From JAJVID01 sp035275805 (GTDB lineage: Bacteria > Acidobacteriota > Blastocatellia > RBC074), in assembly GCA_035275805.1 (NCBI GenBank), contig DATEMG010000254.1, positions 1 through 9,168 of the forward strand: a stretch of DNA of 9,168 nucleotides. The letters are read 5' to 3'. The position numbers and the translations under genes were made by a program. Under the pieces are notes generated by a model that saw nothing but the letters and a program-made list of their open reading frames with translations, was not told the DNA's origin and ran no database searches. Shown here piece after piece: positions 1 through 5,679 of this stretch (within the stretch, counting starts at the first letter, position 1; each line of letters begins with the position of its first letter).

Positions 1-116
1 GGAAGCCTTGGAGCGACCCGCCGATTTAATGTCGTCGTTTTTAGTTGCAGGCTGTTCTCTTAGCTACGCAGACCAGTGAAAACAAGCGGAAAATACCCTT
101 CGGCTCCGGCGTCGTC

Positions 117-142
117 AAGGCTTGGCCGGACCAATAAGCCTT
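117..142. repeat. Short inverted repeat AAGGCTT / AAGCCTT
   Basis: AAGGCTT (117-123) and its exact reverse complement AAGCCTT (136-142) flank a 12-nt loop. The right arm runs into the region where a -35 element for the TATAAT at 164-169 would lie. It could be an operator-like site or a weak hairpin ending an upstream transcript, but a 7-bp stem with only three following T residues can occur by chance. Confidence 0.25.
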
Positions 143-169
143 TCAAGAATCGAATCTGGTTCGTATAAT
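141..169 (+). promoter_or_regulatory. Candidate sigma-70-type promoter for the RidA operon
   Basis: A perfect -10 consensus TATAAT lies at 164-169. With a 17-nt spacer the -35 position is TTTCAA (141-146), only 3 of 6 matches, so the call rests on the -10 box and on the relatively A/T-rich, gene-free setting. Transcription would start near 176 and give a leader of about 140 nt before the ATG at 316. Confidence 0.4.
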
Positions 170-315
170 TTGCCAGGCTTCAATCACTGATTATTCATCA
201 ACATTCGTCCGGGGCAAAAAAATCCGGCAATGGAGATTCTTGACCCTGCGATAGCTCTGGCTTGCTGAACTCACAAGTCGCGTAACTTTCAACCAGAACC
301 AAAGGACTACTTTTT

Positions 316-810
316 ATGAACTCACAACGCAGAAAAATACTGAAAGCGGCCGCCGCGACCGCAATCGCCGCCCCGGCCGCGAAAGCCGCGGCCGGCAAAT
401 CGAAAAGCTCCGAGCCGCAGAAAGAGGCTGCGACAAAGAAGGTTCATTACAAAGGCGGCAAAAAGCCCGAAAGGAAGCCCGGCGACCAGCCTCCGCTCTT
501 TTCGGGGGCAGTTTCTTACGGCAATCTGCTCTTCATCGCCGGCAAAGGCGCGCACTTCGAGGGCGACATCAAGGCCCACACCAAACACGTGCTCGACGAG
601 ATCGAGAAAGAGTTGGTCAACGCCGGCTCTTCGATGGAAAAGGTTTTGAAGTGCAACGTCTACCTGAACGACCTGAAGGACTATCAGGCGATGAACGAGG
701 TCTTTCGCGGGCGTTTCGGCGAAGAGCCGCCGGTCCGCACGACGATCGCCGCCGCCGGAGGAATCCCCGGCAATTCGCTGGTCGAGATTGATGTGATCGC
801 TTACATATAA
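316..810 (+). CDS. RidA (YjgF/YER057c/UK114) family protein with Tat-type signal
   Basis: A 164-residue protein whose last ~118 residues (about 47-164) form a RidA fold. RidA enzymes hydrolyse reactive enamine/imine intermediates made by PLP enzymes; some family members have other or unknown roles. The signature block near the C-terminus (PPVRTT, then LVEIDVIAYI) supplies Arg141 and Glu157, matching by motif the catalytic Arg105 and Glu120 of E. coli RidA. Cys107 of that enzyme appears as Thr143. The N-terminus is unusual: QRRKILK (residues 4-10) fits the twin-arginine pattern, followed by an alanine-rich stretch, a possible AKA-type cleavage site near residue 24 and a lysine-rich linker. Typical RidA proteins are about 125-130 residues and cytosolic, so the extra ~40 residues look like an export leader. 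AGGA at 303-306, 9 nt before the ATG, supports the start. The gene ends 5 nt before the DUF362 gene. Family assignment is firm; enzymatic activity and export are inferred. Confidence 0.9.
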   Translation: MNSQRRKILKAAAATAIAAPAAKAAAGKSKSSEPQKEAATKKVHYKGGKKPERKPGDQPPLFSGAVSYGNLLFIAGKGAHFEGDIKAHTKHVLDEIEKELVNAGSSMEKVLKCNVYLNDLKDYQAMNEVFRGRFGEEPPVRTTIAAAGGIPGNSLVEIDVIAYI

Positions 811-815
811 AAGTT

Positions 816-1958
816 ATGAAACGCAGAACCTTCGTCCAACTGCTCGCCGCGACGCCGCTGGCTTCGACTATTCAGGCGAAGGGGGACGCCCCGAAATACA
901 AGGTTGTCACGCCCTACAAGCCCGCCGCCATGCCCGGAATGCCCGGCCCTTATCCCGGCAAGGTCGTCTCGGTCAAATCGGCGAAGTGTCTGAGCGAGGA
1001 CGGGCTGAAGATCGACGGCGAGGCCGTCAGCGAGATGATGGAGCGCGGGATGCGCGCTCTCGCCGGAGATGCGAAGGCGATCGATTCGTGGCGGCGATTT
1101 TTCACGCCCGACGACGTGGTCGGCATTAAGGTGAACGCCGGCGGGCGTCCCTGGGTGGTCTCGTCACACGAAATAGTCGCCGAAACCGTTCGAAATTTGA
1201 CGGCCGTCGGCGTCAAACCTCAGCAGATTTACATTTACGAGCGTTTCCAAGGTCAGCTCGATCAGGTCAATTACGCGCCGAGCCTGCCTGAAGGCGTCAA
1301 CATTTTCGCCGCCGAGCGCGCGAACGCCCGGAACGACAACCAGAACTACGACCCGCGCGTCTACGTCGAGGCCGATTTCTTCGGCGAAGACGACACGCGG
1401 TCGAACATGATGCGCCTGGTCTCGCAGAAGCTGACCAAGATCATCAACATTCCGAACATGAAAGACCACGGCGCGACCGGCGCCACGGGCTGTTTGAAGA
1501 ACATCGCCTACGGCAGTTTCTCGAACGTGGCGCGCACGCACAACAGAGGCGTCTCTCACACGCTCTCGTTCGTCGGCGCGCTGGCTGCCGTCGAGCCGCT
1601 GCGCTCGAAGACCGTTTTGCAGATCATGGACGGGTTACGAGGCGTGTGGCATGGTGGGCCTTTCGCGCCAACGCTGAAATATGTCTTCTTCCCGCGAACG
1701 ATCATGTTCGGCACCGATCCCGTGGCGATTGATCGCCTGCTGCTGGACGTCATCGACGACGAGCGAAAGCGCCGCGGGGCAATCTCGATCTGGAACCGCG
1801 ACGAGAAGACGCTCGATTTCAACAACGGCGGCGACCGTGACAAGGACCCGAACGTAAACATCATCATCCGCGAGCCGGGGCACGTCGAATACGCAGGGAA
1901 TTTGGGGCTGGGCATCCACGACAAGAGGGAGATCGAAGTGAAGGAGATCGAACTATGA
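816..1958 (+). CDS. DUF362 domain-containing protein with Tat-type signal
   Basis: A 380-residue protein that I place in the DUF362 family, whose biochemical role is not established. The N-terminus MKRRTFVQLLAATPLAS has the twin-arginine pattern (Arg3-Arg4, Phe6) followed by a hydrophobic stretch and a possible cut after residue 21 (IQA). Family-like segments are VVSVKSAKCL (50-59), a DSWRRFF...DDVVGIKVN block, and the conserved-looking core KDHGATGATGCLKN (about 216-229) with Lys216, Asp217, His218 and Cys226. Some DUF362 proteins carry a ferredoxin-type 4Fe-4S domain; no CxxCxxC cluster is present here. No clear Shine-Dalgarno precedes the ATG and the gap from the RidA stop is 5 nt, so translation probably depends on ribosomes finishing RidA. 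The stop codon overlaps the next start (ATGA). Family call is good; function is unknown, though shared export with RidA suggests a joint role outside the cytoplasm. Confidence 0.85.
   Translation: MKRRTFVQLLAATPLASTIQAKGDAPKYKVVTPYKPAAMPGMPGPYPGKVVSVKSAKCLSEDGLKIDGEAVSEMMERGMRALAGDAKAIDSWRRFFTPDDVVGIKVNAGGRPWVVSSHEIVAETVRNLTAVGVKPQQIYIYERFQGQLDQVNYAPSLPEGVNIFAAERANARNDNQNYDPRVYVEADFFGEDDTRSNMMRLVSQKLTKIINIPNMKDHGATGATGCLKNIAYGSFSNVARTHNRGVSHTLSFVGALAAVEPLRSKTVLQIMDGLRGVWHGGPFAPTLKYVFFPRTIMFGTDPVAIDRLLLDVIDDERKRRGAISIWNRDEKTLDFNNGGDRDKDPNVNIIIREPGHVEYAGNLGLGIHDKREIEVKEIEL
1941..1946 (+). promoter_or_regulatory. Ribosome binding site inside the DUF362 gene end
   Basis: AAGGAG, 8 nt before the ATG at 1955, lies within the last codons of the DUF362 gene. 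It fixes the start of the following gene and, with the ATGA stop-start overlap, indicates translational coupling. Confidence 0.7.
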
Positions 1959-2971
1959 GGCCGGGCGCTGTGGCTTGCGTGTTCGCTTTGATGGCTCTCT
2001 TCACAGGCTTCTCGGCGGATCAAGTCAGAAAGCAGGCGGCGGCGCCTGCTGATGCGCCCAGCGCTGCGCCGTTGATCTACTGGTCGGCGGGCGTCGAGAC
2101 GGCGGAGGCGTTGAAGCGGGCGGGCATTGAACGGATCGCCGCGCCTCCGGACAAGGCCGAGGCGTGGCGTGGGGCCGGATTCAAAGTCGTCGCGGCAGGC
2201 CAGGCCGAGTTCGATCGCCGCGAAAAACTGCTCACGCCGCGCATCGCCGGAAGGGCCGACGTGGCTTCGGCGACGCGCCGCCCCTGGATCGACGCGAACG
2301 GCTGGCGATTCGCCCGCAATCCAGCAGGCGAGTTCTATTACGACCTGCCGCAGGGCAAGGCGGCGATGGCGATCGCCGAGGCTTTCGCATACAATGCTGA
2401 CGCGGTCTTGAAGATCGATCCGGCCGATTTAACGGAGGCGGGCGCGATGTTTGCTTTCATCAAGAACCTGACCGGCGAAAACTACCCGCTGGTCGCCGAC
2501 ATCGGCGTCATCGACGACAAATCACCGGAGACGGGCGAAGTCATGAACCTGCTCGCGCGCCGCAACCTGCTCTTCGACGTCGTCGCGGTCCCCGCGCCCC
2601 AATTCCGCGTCAACATCAAACTCGGTTCGAAAGAATATCCGAGGGTGGAGGCGGCTAATCCGAGCGAGTTCGCGCAAAAAATTCGCCGGCGCCTCGGCGA
2701 CGAAAACCGCAGCCTGCGAGTTTACGGAACCGAGACAGTGATCTGCCGACTCACCGGCGACGGCGCGCGCGCGCGATTGAGCCTGCTGAATTACAGCGGT
2801 CGCGAGCTCGGCGGTGTGCGCCTGCGGTTGCGAGGCAATTACGGGCGCGTCGAGGCGCGCGCTTTCGGACTCGCGCGCGTCGAGCCGGAGGATTTCGTAA
2901 ATGACGAAACCGCGACTGAATTCTCCGTCCCCCGGCTCGGAATCTATGCGGTGATCGAGCTGAAAAAATGA
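1955..2971 (+). CDS. Secreted protein of unknown function
   Basis: I do not recognise this 338-residue protein. The first ~20 residues (hydrophobic, VACVFALMALFTGFSA) look like a Sec signal peptide; a Cys at residue 8 is too early and in the wrong context for a lipobox. Residues ~38-250 alternate short hydrophobic strands with helices (IYWSAG at 41-46, a PWIDANGWRF block at 110-119, GEFYYDLPQGKAA at 125-137, AFAYNADAVLKID at 143-155), an order reminiscent of TIM-barrel proteins such as glycoside-hydrolase-like domains. The last ~85 residues (about 255-338) are strand-rich (TVICRL, ARLSLLNYSG, VRLRLRGNYG, IYAVIEL) like the small beta-sandwich that closes several glycoside hydrolases. No catalytic pair can be assigned. 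The start overlaps the DUF362 stop by 4 nt and has a strong AAGGAG, so it is a true operon member. Gene reality is well supported; the fold is a guess. Confidence 0.8.
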   Translation: MRPGAVACVFALMALFTGFSADQVRKQAAAPADAPSAAPLIYWSAGVETAEALKRAGIERIAAPPDKAEAWRGAGFKVVAAGQAEFDRREKLLTPRIAGRADVASATRRPWIDANGWRFARNPAGEFYYDLPQGKAAMAIAEAFAYNADAVLKIDPADLTEAGAMFAFIKNLTGENYPLVADIGVIDDKSPETGEVMNLLARRNLLFDVVAVPAPQFRVNIKLGSKEYPRVEAANPSEFAQKIRRRLGDENRSLRVYGTETVICRLTGDGARARLSLLNYSGRELGGVRLRLRGNYGRVEARAFGLARVEPEDFVNDETATEFSVPRLGIYAVIELKK

Positions 2972-3001
2972 CAATTCCATCAACTCCGCGCCCCTCGAGT
3001 T

Positions 3002-3883
3002 ATGAAAAATGAGCTCCCCGAACCAAGAAAACCTTCTCGACTCCCAAGGTGGGTTCGTATGATGATCTATCTGCCAATAGTGGTCGTGATTCTTTTCTTT
3101 GTTCTGCGGCGACTCGAACATATGGCGACGTACAATCCGGAGCCTTACGTTCCGGGGCCTAATTGGTCGCTGCCCGCGAACGGCGAAGAGGTGTGGGTGA
3201 AGATCGCGAACGGCGATCGCGTCCACGGATGGTTTCTCCGCGCTACGGAAAGGCCCGCGATTGCGACCGTGCTCCATTGCCACGGCAACGGAGGCAATTT
3301 ATCCAGTGTCGTCTGGGTCGCGCAGGAACTGACGAAGCGCGGATTGGACATGATGATTTTCGATTACCGGGGCTACGGGCGCAGCGAGGGCCGCCTGACG
3401 GACGAATGGGGGCTCTATGCCGACGCTGAGGCCGTTTACAATCACCTCGTGCGCGAGCGCGGCGTGAACGCTGAAAAACTCGCGTTGTACGGCCAATCGC
3501 TCGGGACGACCGCGGCGATCGATCTCGCGTCGCGACTCCCTTGCGCGGCGTTGATCGTCGAATCGGGCCTGAGTTCGGCGAGCGACATGGGCGCAGTCTC
3601 GTTCCCATGGCTGCCGCGACAATTGCACTTCCTGTCGAAGAACCGCTTCGAATCGGCGCGCAAGATCGCCGATGTGAAATGCCCGGCGCTGATCACGCAT
3701 GGGACGAGCGACGCGGTCATCCCTGTAGATCAGGGACGCAAACTCTTCGAGTCGGCCCGCGACCCGAAGCGTCTGGTCATAGTCGAAGGCGGAGACCATT
3801 TCCTGATCGGGAGCGCCGGCGAGAAGTTTATGAGCGGGATGGTCGATTTCATCCGGACGTCGGTGGCGCAAAATGGGAGATGA
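3002..3883 (+). CDS. Membrane-anchored alpha/beta hydrolase (serine hydrolase)
   Basis: A 293-residue hydrolase with the complete alpha/beta-hydrolase set. HGNGGN (residues 94-99) is the oxyanion-hole strand turn; DYRGYGRSEG follows it; Ser166 sits in the nucleophile elbow GQSLG (164-168); Asp237 is in HGTSDAVIP; His266 is in GGDHF. The layout and the N-terminal anchor (about residues 20-36, IYLPIVVVILFFVL) resemble the BEM46/ABHD13-like group, whose substrates (esters, lipids or thioesters) are mostly unknown. The arginine- and proline-rich N-terminus before the anchor suggests an N-in orientation with the catalytic domain outside. The gap from the preceding gene is 30 nt, so co-transcription is likely. 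The first ATG (3002) lacks a good Shine-Dalgarno; an internal ATG at 3059 (Met20) has a strong one, so the protein may be 274 residues. Substrate cannot be inferred. Confidence 0.9.
   Translation: MKNELPEPRKPSRLPRWVRMMIYLPIVVVILFFVLRRLEHMATYNPEPYVPGPNWSLPANGEEVWVKIANGDRVHGWFLRATERPAIATVLHCHGNGGNLSSVVWVAQELTKRGLDMMIFDYRGYGRSEGRLTDEWGLYADAEAVYNHLVRERGVNAEKLALYGQSLGTTAAIDLASRLPCAALIVESGLSSASDMGAVSFPWLPRQLHFLSKNRFESARKIADVKCPALITHGTSDAVIPVDQGRKLFESARDPKRLVIVEGGDHFLIGSAGEKFMSGMVDFIRTSVAQNGR
3046..3052 (+). promoter_or_regulatory. Strong Shine-Dalgarno favouring an internal hydrolase start
   Basis: AAGGTGG differs by one base from the ideal AAGGAGG and lies 6 nt before the ATG at 3059 (Met20 of the longer reading). 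The upstream ATG at 3002 has nothing comparable. Starting at 3059 would begin the protein directly with the hydrophobic anchor; starting at 3002 adds a basic segment typical of the cytoplasmic side of an anchor. Both remain possible. Confidence 0.45.
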
Positions 3884-3902
3884 GCTGGTAGACGAGCGTT
3901 CG

Positions 3903-3944
3903 TCATTGTTCATCGTTCATCGTTCAGTGTTCATTTGTCATTTC
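3903..3944. repeat. Heptad-repeat array, left arm (6 units)
   Basis: Six consecutive 7-bp units beginning with TCA: TCATTGT, two copies of TCATCGT, TCAGTGT, TCATTTG and TCATTTC. The run starts 19 nt after the hydrolase stop. It is the inverted partner of the array at 4000-4034 and could form the 5' side of a long stem, with one extra heptad left as a bulge. Confidence 0.75.
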
Positions 3945-3953
3945 CCGGAAATC

Positions 3954-3971
3954 GCCCAATGTTCATTGGGC
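3954..3971. repeat. Perfect 7-bp hairpin inside the heptad element
   Basis: GCCCAAT (3954-3960) and ATTGGGC (3965-3971) are exact reverse complements around a 4-nt loop GTTC. Nested between the two heptad arrays, it would form the tip of a larger fold. There is no following T-run, so it is not a classical intrinsic terminator. Confidence 0.6.
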
Positions 3972-3999
3972 ATTGATCGACTGCTGCGGTCGGCGATGG

Positions 4000-4034
4000 C
4001 AAATGACAAATGAACGATGAACAATGAACAATGG
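4000..4034. repeat. Heptad-repeat array, right arm (5 units)
   Basis: Five 7-bp units: two copies of CAAATGA, then ACGATGA, ACAATGA and ACAATGG. AAATGACAAATGAAC (4001-4015) is exactly complementary to 3929-3943 of the left arm; beyond that the arms pair again after skipping one left-arm heptad, with a single mismatch over the next dozen or so bases. Confidence 0.75.
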
Positions 4035-4075
4035 GTGTTTCCGTCCATTTCGTGGTCTACTGACTGTACTAGTGT

Positions 4076-4104
4076 TTGGAAAGCCCGCAGCCATCTGCTA
4101 TCTT
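4076..4104 (+). promoter_or_regulatory. Candidate promoter for ctaB
   Basis: TTGGAA (4076-4081, 4 of 6 to the -35 consensus) and TATCTT (4099-4104, 4 of 6 to the -10 consensus) are separated by exactly 17 nt. They lie in a locally A/T-rich segment about 60 nt before the ctaB start, downstream of the heptad element, which fits a new transcription unit beginning here. Confidence 0.35.
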
Positions 4105-4149
4105 ATCGCTTACCGCATCATCATAATTAAATACCATTCTTCATCATTC

Positions 4150-4155
4150 GGAAGG
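4150..4155 (+). promoter_or_regulatory. Ribosome binding site of ctaB
   Basis: GGAAGG, 7 nt before the ATG at 4163. It selects this start over the in-frame Met32 (ATG at 4256), giving a ~35-residue hydrophilic N-terminal extension ahead of the first membrane segment. Confidence 0.6.
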
Positions 4156-4162
4156 TAATTCC

Positions 4163-5098
4163 ATGGAAGTCATCACCGCAGCCGATCCGTCGGCCGCGCC
4201 TGCGCCGGAAGTCGCCGTCAAATCTCCGCCGCGAGGCTTGAATTTCAACGAGAGAATGGCGGCCTATTTTGAATTGACGAAGCCCCGCATCACATCTCTC
4301 GTCGTCCTGTCGGCGCTCGCCGGATTCGCGCTTGGTTCTCCTTCATCAATCGATTGGACGCCATTGCTTCACATGGCGCTCGGCGTGGCGCTGCTTTCGG
4401 GCGGCATCAACGCGCTCAATCAATATTGGGAGCGCGACCTGGACGCGCTGATGCGGCGCACGAAACTGCGCCCCTTGCCCGCAGGGAAACTGTCCCGGGG
4501 CGCCGCGCTCGCTTTCGGCGTCGCGGTCTCGCTGATCGCCGAAGCCTACCTCGCGTGGTTTCTCAATCCTTTGACGGCCTTCTGGGGGCTCGTCGCTCTG
4601 GCGAGCTATCTGTTCCTTTATACCCCGCTCAAAACGCGCACTCATTGGTGCACATTCATCGGCGCTTTCCCCGGAGCCTTGCCCCCGCTGCTCGGATGGG
4701 CCGCGGCCCGCAACGAGGTCGGAATCGAAGCCGCGACGCTCTTCGGGATAATGTTCCTTTGGCAGTTCCCGCATTTCCACGCGATCGCCACGATGTGTCG
4801 CGATGATTACGCCCGCGCCGGCATCCGCATGCTTCCCGTTATCGAACCCGACGGCAAAGCGACGGCTCGCCAGATCGTCGGTTACTCGATGGCGCTCGCG
4901 CCCGTAAGCCTGCTGCCGACTTTTCTGGGCTTTTCGGGCCGGATTTATTTGGCGGGCGCAGTGGTTCTGGGCGCGTGGTTTTTACACGCCGGCGTCGCAG
5001 CCGCAAGGCGACCGTCGCTCGAACAGGCGCGGCGGTTGCTCAAAGTTTCAGTGATCTATCTGCCGTTGCTGCTTGTATTGATGGTCTTGGACAGATAG
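4163..5098 (+). CDS. ctaB: Heme O synthase (protoheme IX farnesyltransferase)
   Basis: A 311-residue polytopic membrane enzyme of the UbiA prenyltransferase superfamily that adds a farnesyl group to heme B to make heme O, the precursor of heme A and a cofactor of heme-copper terminal oxidases. Diagnostic segments are FELTKPRIT (36-44); the Asp-rich motif N86...E90-R-D92-L-D94...M97-R-R-T100 then RPLPAG; YTPLKTRTHWCTFIGAFPGALPPLLGW (split at about 153-166 and 167-179); and WQFPHFHAIA (200-209) followed by CRDDYARAGIRMLP. The first Asp of the usual DxDxD-type stretch is a conservative Glu90. About eight or nine hydrophobic segments follow, as in the family (usually about 290-310 residues). ctaA and the oxidase subunit genes that often sit beside ctaB are absent from this window, so the gene appears to stand apart from its pathway; the neighbouring DUF4180 gene gives no functional hint. 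Confidence 0.96.
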   Translation: MEVITAADPSAAPAPEVAVKSPPRGLNFNERMAAYFELTKPRITSLVVLSALAGFALGSPSSIDWTPLLHMALGVALLSGGINALNQYWERDLDALMRRTKLRPLPAGKLSRGAALAFGVAVSLIAEAYLAWFLNPLTAFWGLVALASYLFLYTPLKTRTHWCTFIGAFPGALPPLLGWAAARNEVGIEAATLFGIMFLWQFPHFHAIATMCRDDYARAGIRMLPVIEPDGKATARQIVGYSMALAPVSLLPTFLGFSGRIYLAGAVVLGAWFLHAGVAAARRPSLEQARRLLKVSVIYLPLLLVLMVLDR

Positions 5099-5100
5099 TT

Positions 5101-5177
5101 ATATGAGCGGCGGCGCTAAGATGTGGAGTGGACGGAAGGACGCGCCGGTACCGTACCGCTTCATATGGATCGTCCAC
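5101..5177. repeat. Two interleaved inverted repeats in the ctaB-DUF4180 spacer
   Basis: ATATGAGCGG (5101-5110) pairs with 5156-5166 (CCGC, one bulged T, TCATAT). GTGGACG (5128-5134) pairs exactly with CGTCCAC (5171-5177). The second pair's left arm lies inside the loop of the first and its right arm lies beyond it, so the two stems are interleaved: a pseudoknot-like or mutually exclusive arrangement. They occupy nearly the whole 98-nt spacer and end 20 nt before the DUF4180 start. No T-run follows, so a terminator is not supported. Confidence 0.4.
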
Positions 5178-5196
5178 AAATCCGGCGGAATGAATT

Positions 5197-5532
5197 ATGA
5201 ATGAAGGACGCAGAATTCTTATCGCTTCTGATTCAGGCGTCTCTATCCAGTCTTTCGGAGACATCCCTGACGCGATTTCGGCTTGTTTCGGCTCAGATGG
5301 GCTTATCCTCACCGAGGATGATTTAGCGCGGGAATTTTTCGATCTTCGCAGCGGCCTGGCGGGGGAACTTTTCCAGAAGTTTACGAACTACAAGTTACGG
5401 GTGGCGATTGTTCTGACTGACCCTGAAGCTTATGGCGAACGGATCAGCGAACTCGCTTACGAGCACAAATCGCACGATTTGATTCGCTTCGTTCGCTCTA
5501 AAGACGAAGCGGAAGCCTGGCTATCCGCGTAG
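5197..5532 (+). CDS. DUF4180 domain-containing protein
   Basis: A small, soluble 111-residue protein matching by eye the DUF4180 family, whose function is not known. The pattern is a short N-terminal strand (RRILIASDSGVSI, 5-17), a helix (DIPDAISACFG, 22-32), a strand and acidic turn (GLILTEDDLAREFFDL, 35-50), the family's most recognisable stretch (GLAGELFQKFTNY, 53-65, then KLRVAIVL), and a C-terminal part ending in SKDEAEAWL (101-109). It covers the full family length. No signal peptide or membrane segment is present, so it should be cytosolic. The Shine-Dalgarno is weak (GGCGGAA at 5184-5190). The gene follows ctaB by 98 nt in the same direction and may be co-transcribed, but the structured spacer leaves that open. 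Confidence 0.82.
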   Translation: MNEGRRILIASDSGVSIQSFGDIPDAISACFGSDGLILTEDDLAREFFDLRSGLAGELFQKFTNYKLRVAIVLTDPEAYGERISELAYEHKSHDLIRFVRSKDEAEAWLSA

Positions 5533-5679
5533 CGGCGCGGGTGATTTGAACTTGTCCGCGACGAACCTAAACCTACAACCCAATCCCCACAATCTACTGA
5601 TGTAACCCGCCGGCAAGCGGCCGCGTCTTTACCATCAGCCAACCTGTCAGTTATTCGAACCCGCTTTAAGGAGAGAACT
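5533..5679. other. Spacer before the Tricorn homologue gene
   Basis: This 147-nt non-coding gap contains a weak 5-bp inverted pair (CGCGG 5536-5540, CCGCG 5556-5560) and a GC-rich patch (5607-5624) but no T-run or clear promoter boxes. The last 12 nt carry the very strong ribosome binding site for the next gene. Confidence 0.4.
5668..5675 (+). promoter_or_regulatory. Strong Shine-Dalgarno of the Tricorn homologue gene
   Basis: AAGGAGAG with its AGGAG core at 5669-5673, 6 nt before the ATG at 5680. It is the best ribosome binding site in the window and fixes the start so that the protein begins with a signal peptide. Confidence 0.75.

Larger units (their letters stand above)
1..315. other. 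Non-coding leader region upstream of the RidA operon
   Basis: No convincing gene lies here. The only long open frame is on the minus strand across 198-398, overlaps the start of the RidA gene, and encodes an alanine-rich shadow of that gene. The stretch is richer in A and T than its surroundings. It holds a small inverted repeat (117-142), a perfect TATAAT (164-169), and an 11-bp direct repeat TGAACTCACAA at 266-276 that recurs at 317-327 across the RidA start codon. The first ~110 bases show nothing I can name. Confidence 0.6.
3884..4162. other. Structured intergenic region between hydrolase and ctaB
   Basis: The 279-nt gap has no credible gene. Its first half is taken up by an inverted pair of heptad-repeat arrays (3903-3944 and 4000-4034) around a compact perfect hairpin (3954-3971). 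Its second half is A/T-richer and carries a candidate promoter and the ctaB ribosome binding site. Base composition differs visibly from the flanking coding sequence. Confidence 0.7.

Noticed and set aside
1978..1978. Lipoprotein signal for the unknown secreted protein (Cys8)
   Set aside because: The Cys is within the first ten residues, before the hydrophobic core is complete, and the preceding residues do not form a lipobox.
2522..3283. A 253-codon minus-strand open frame across the unknown gene and hydrolase start
   Set aside because: It overlaps two plus-strand genes with signal peptide, catalytic motifs and operon spacing; its own protein shows no family features.
3903..4034. CRISPR array or classical intrinsic terminator
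   Set aside because: The units are 7 bp without spacers and are inverted in two blocks, so not CRISPR; no T-run follows either arm, so not a standard terminator.
5536..5560. Terminator hairpin after the DUF4180 gene
   Set aside because: Only a 5-bp stem with a 15-nt loop and no T-run.
5628..5656. Promoter for the Tricorn gene
   Set aside because: TTTACC matches 4 of 6 of a -35 box but no acceptable -10 follows at 16-18 nt.
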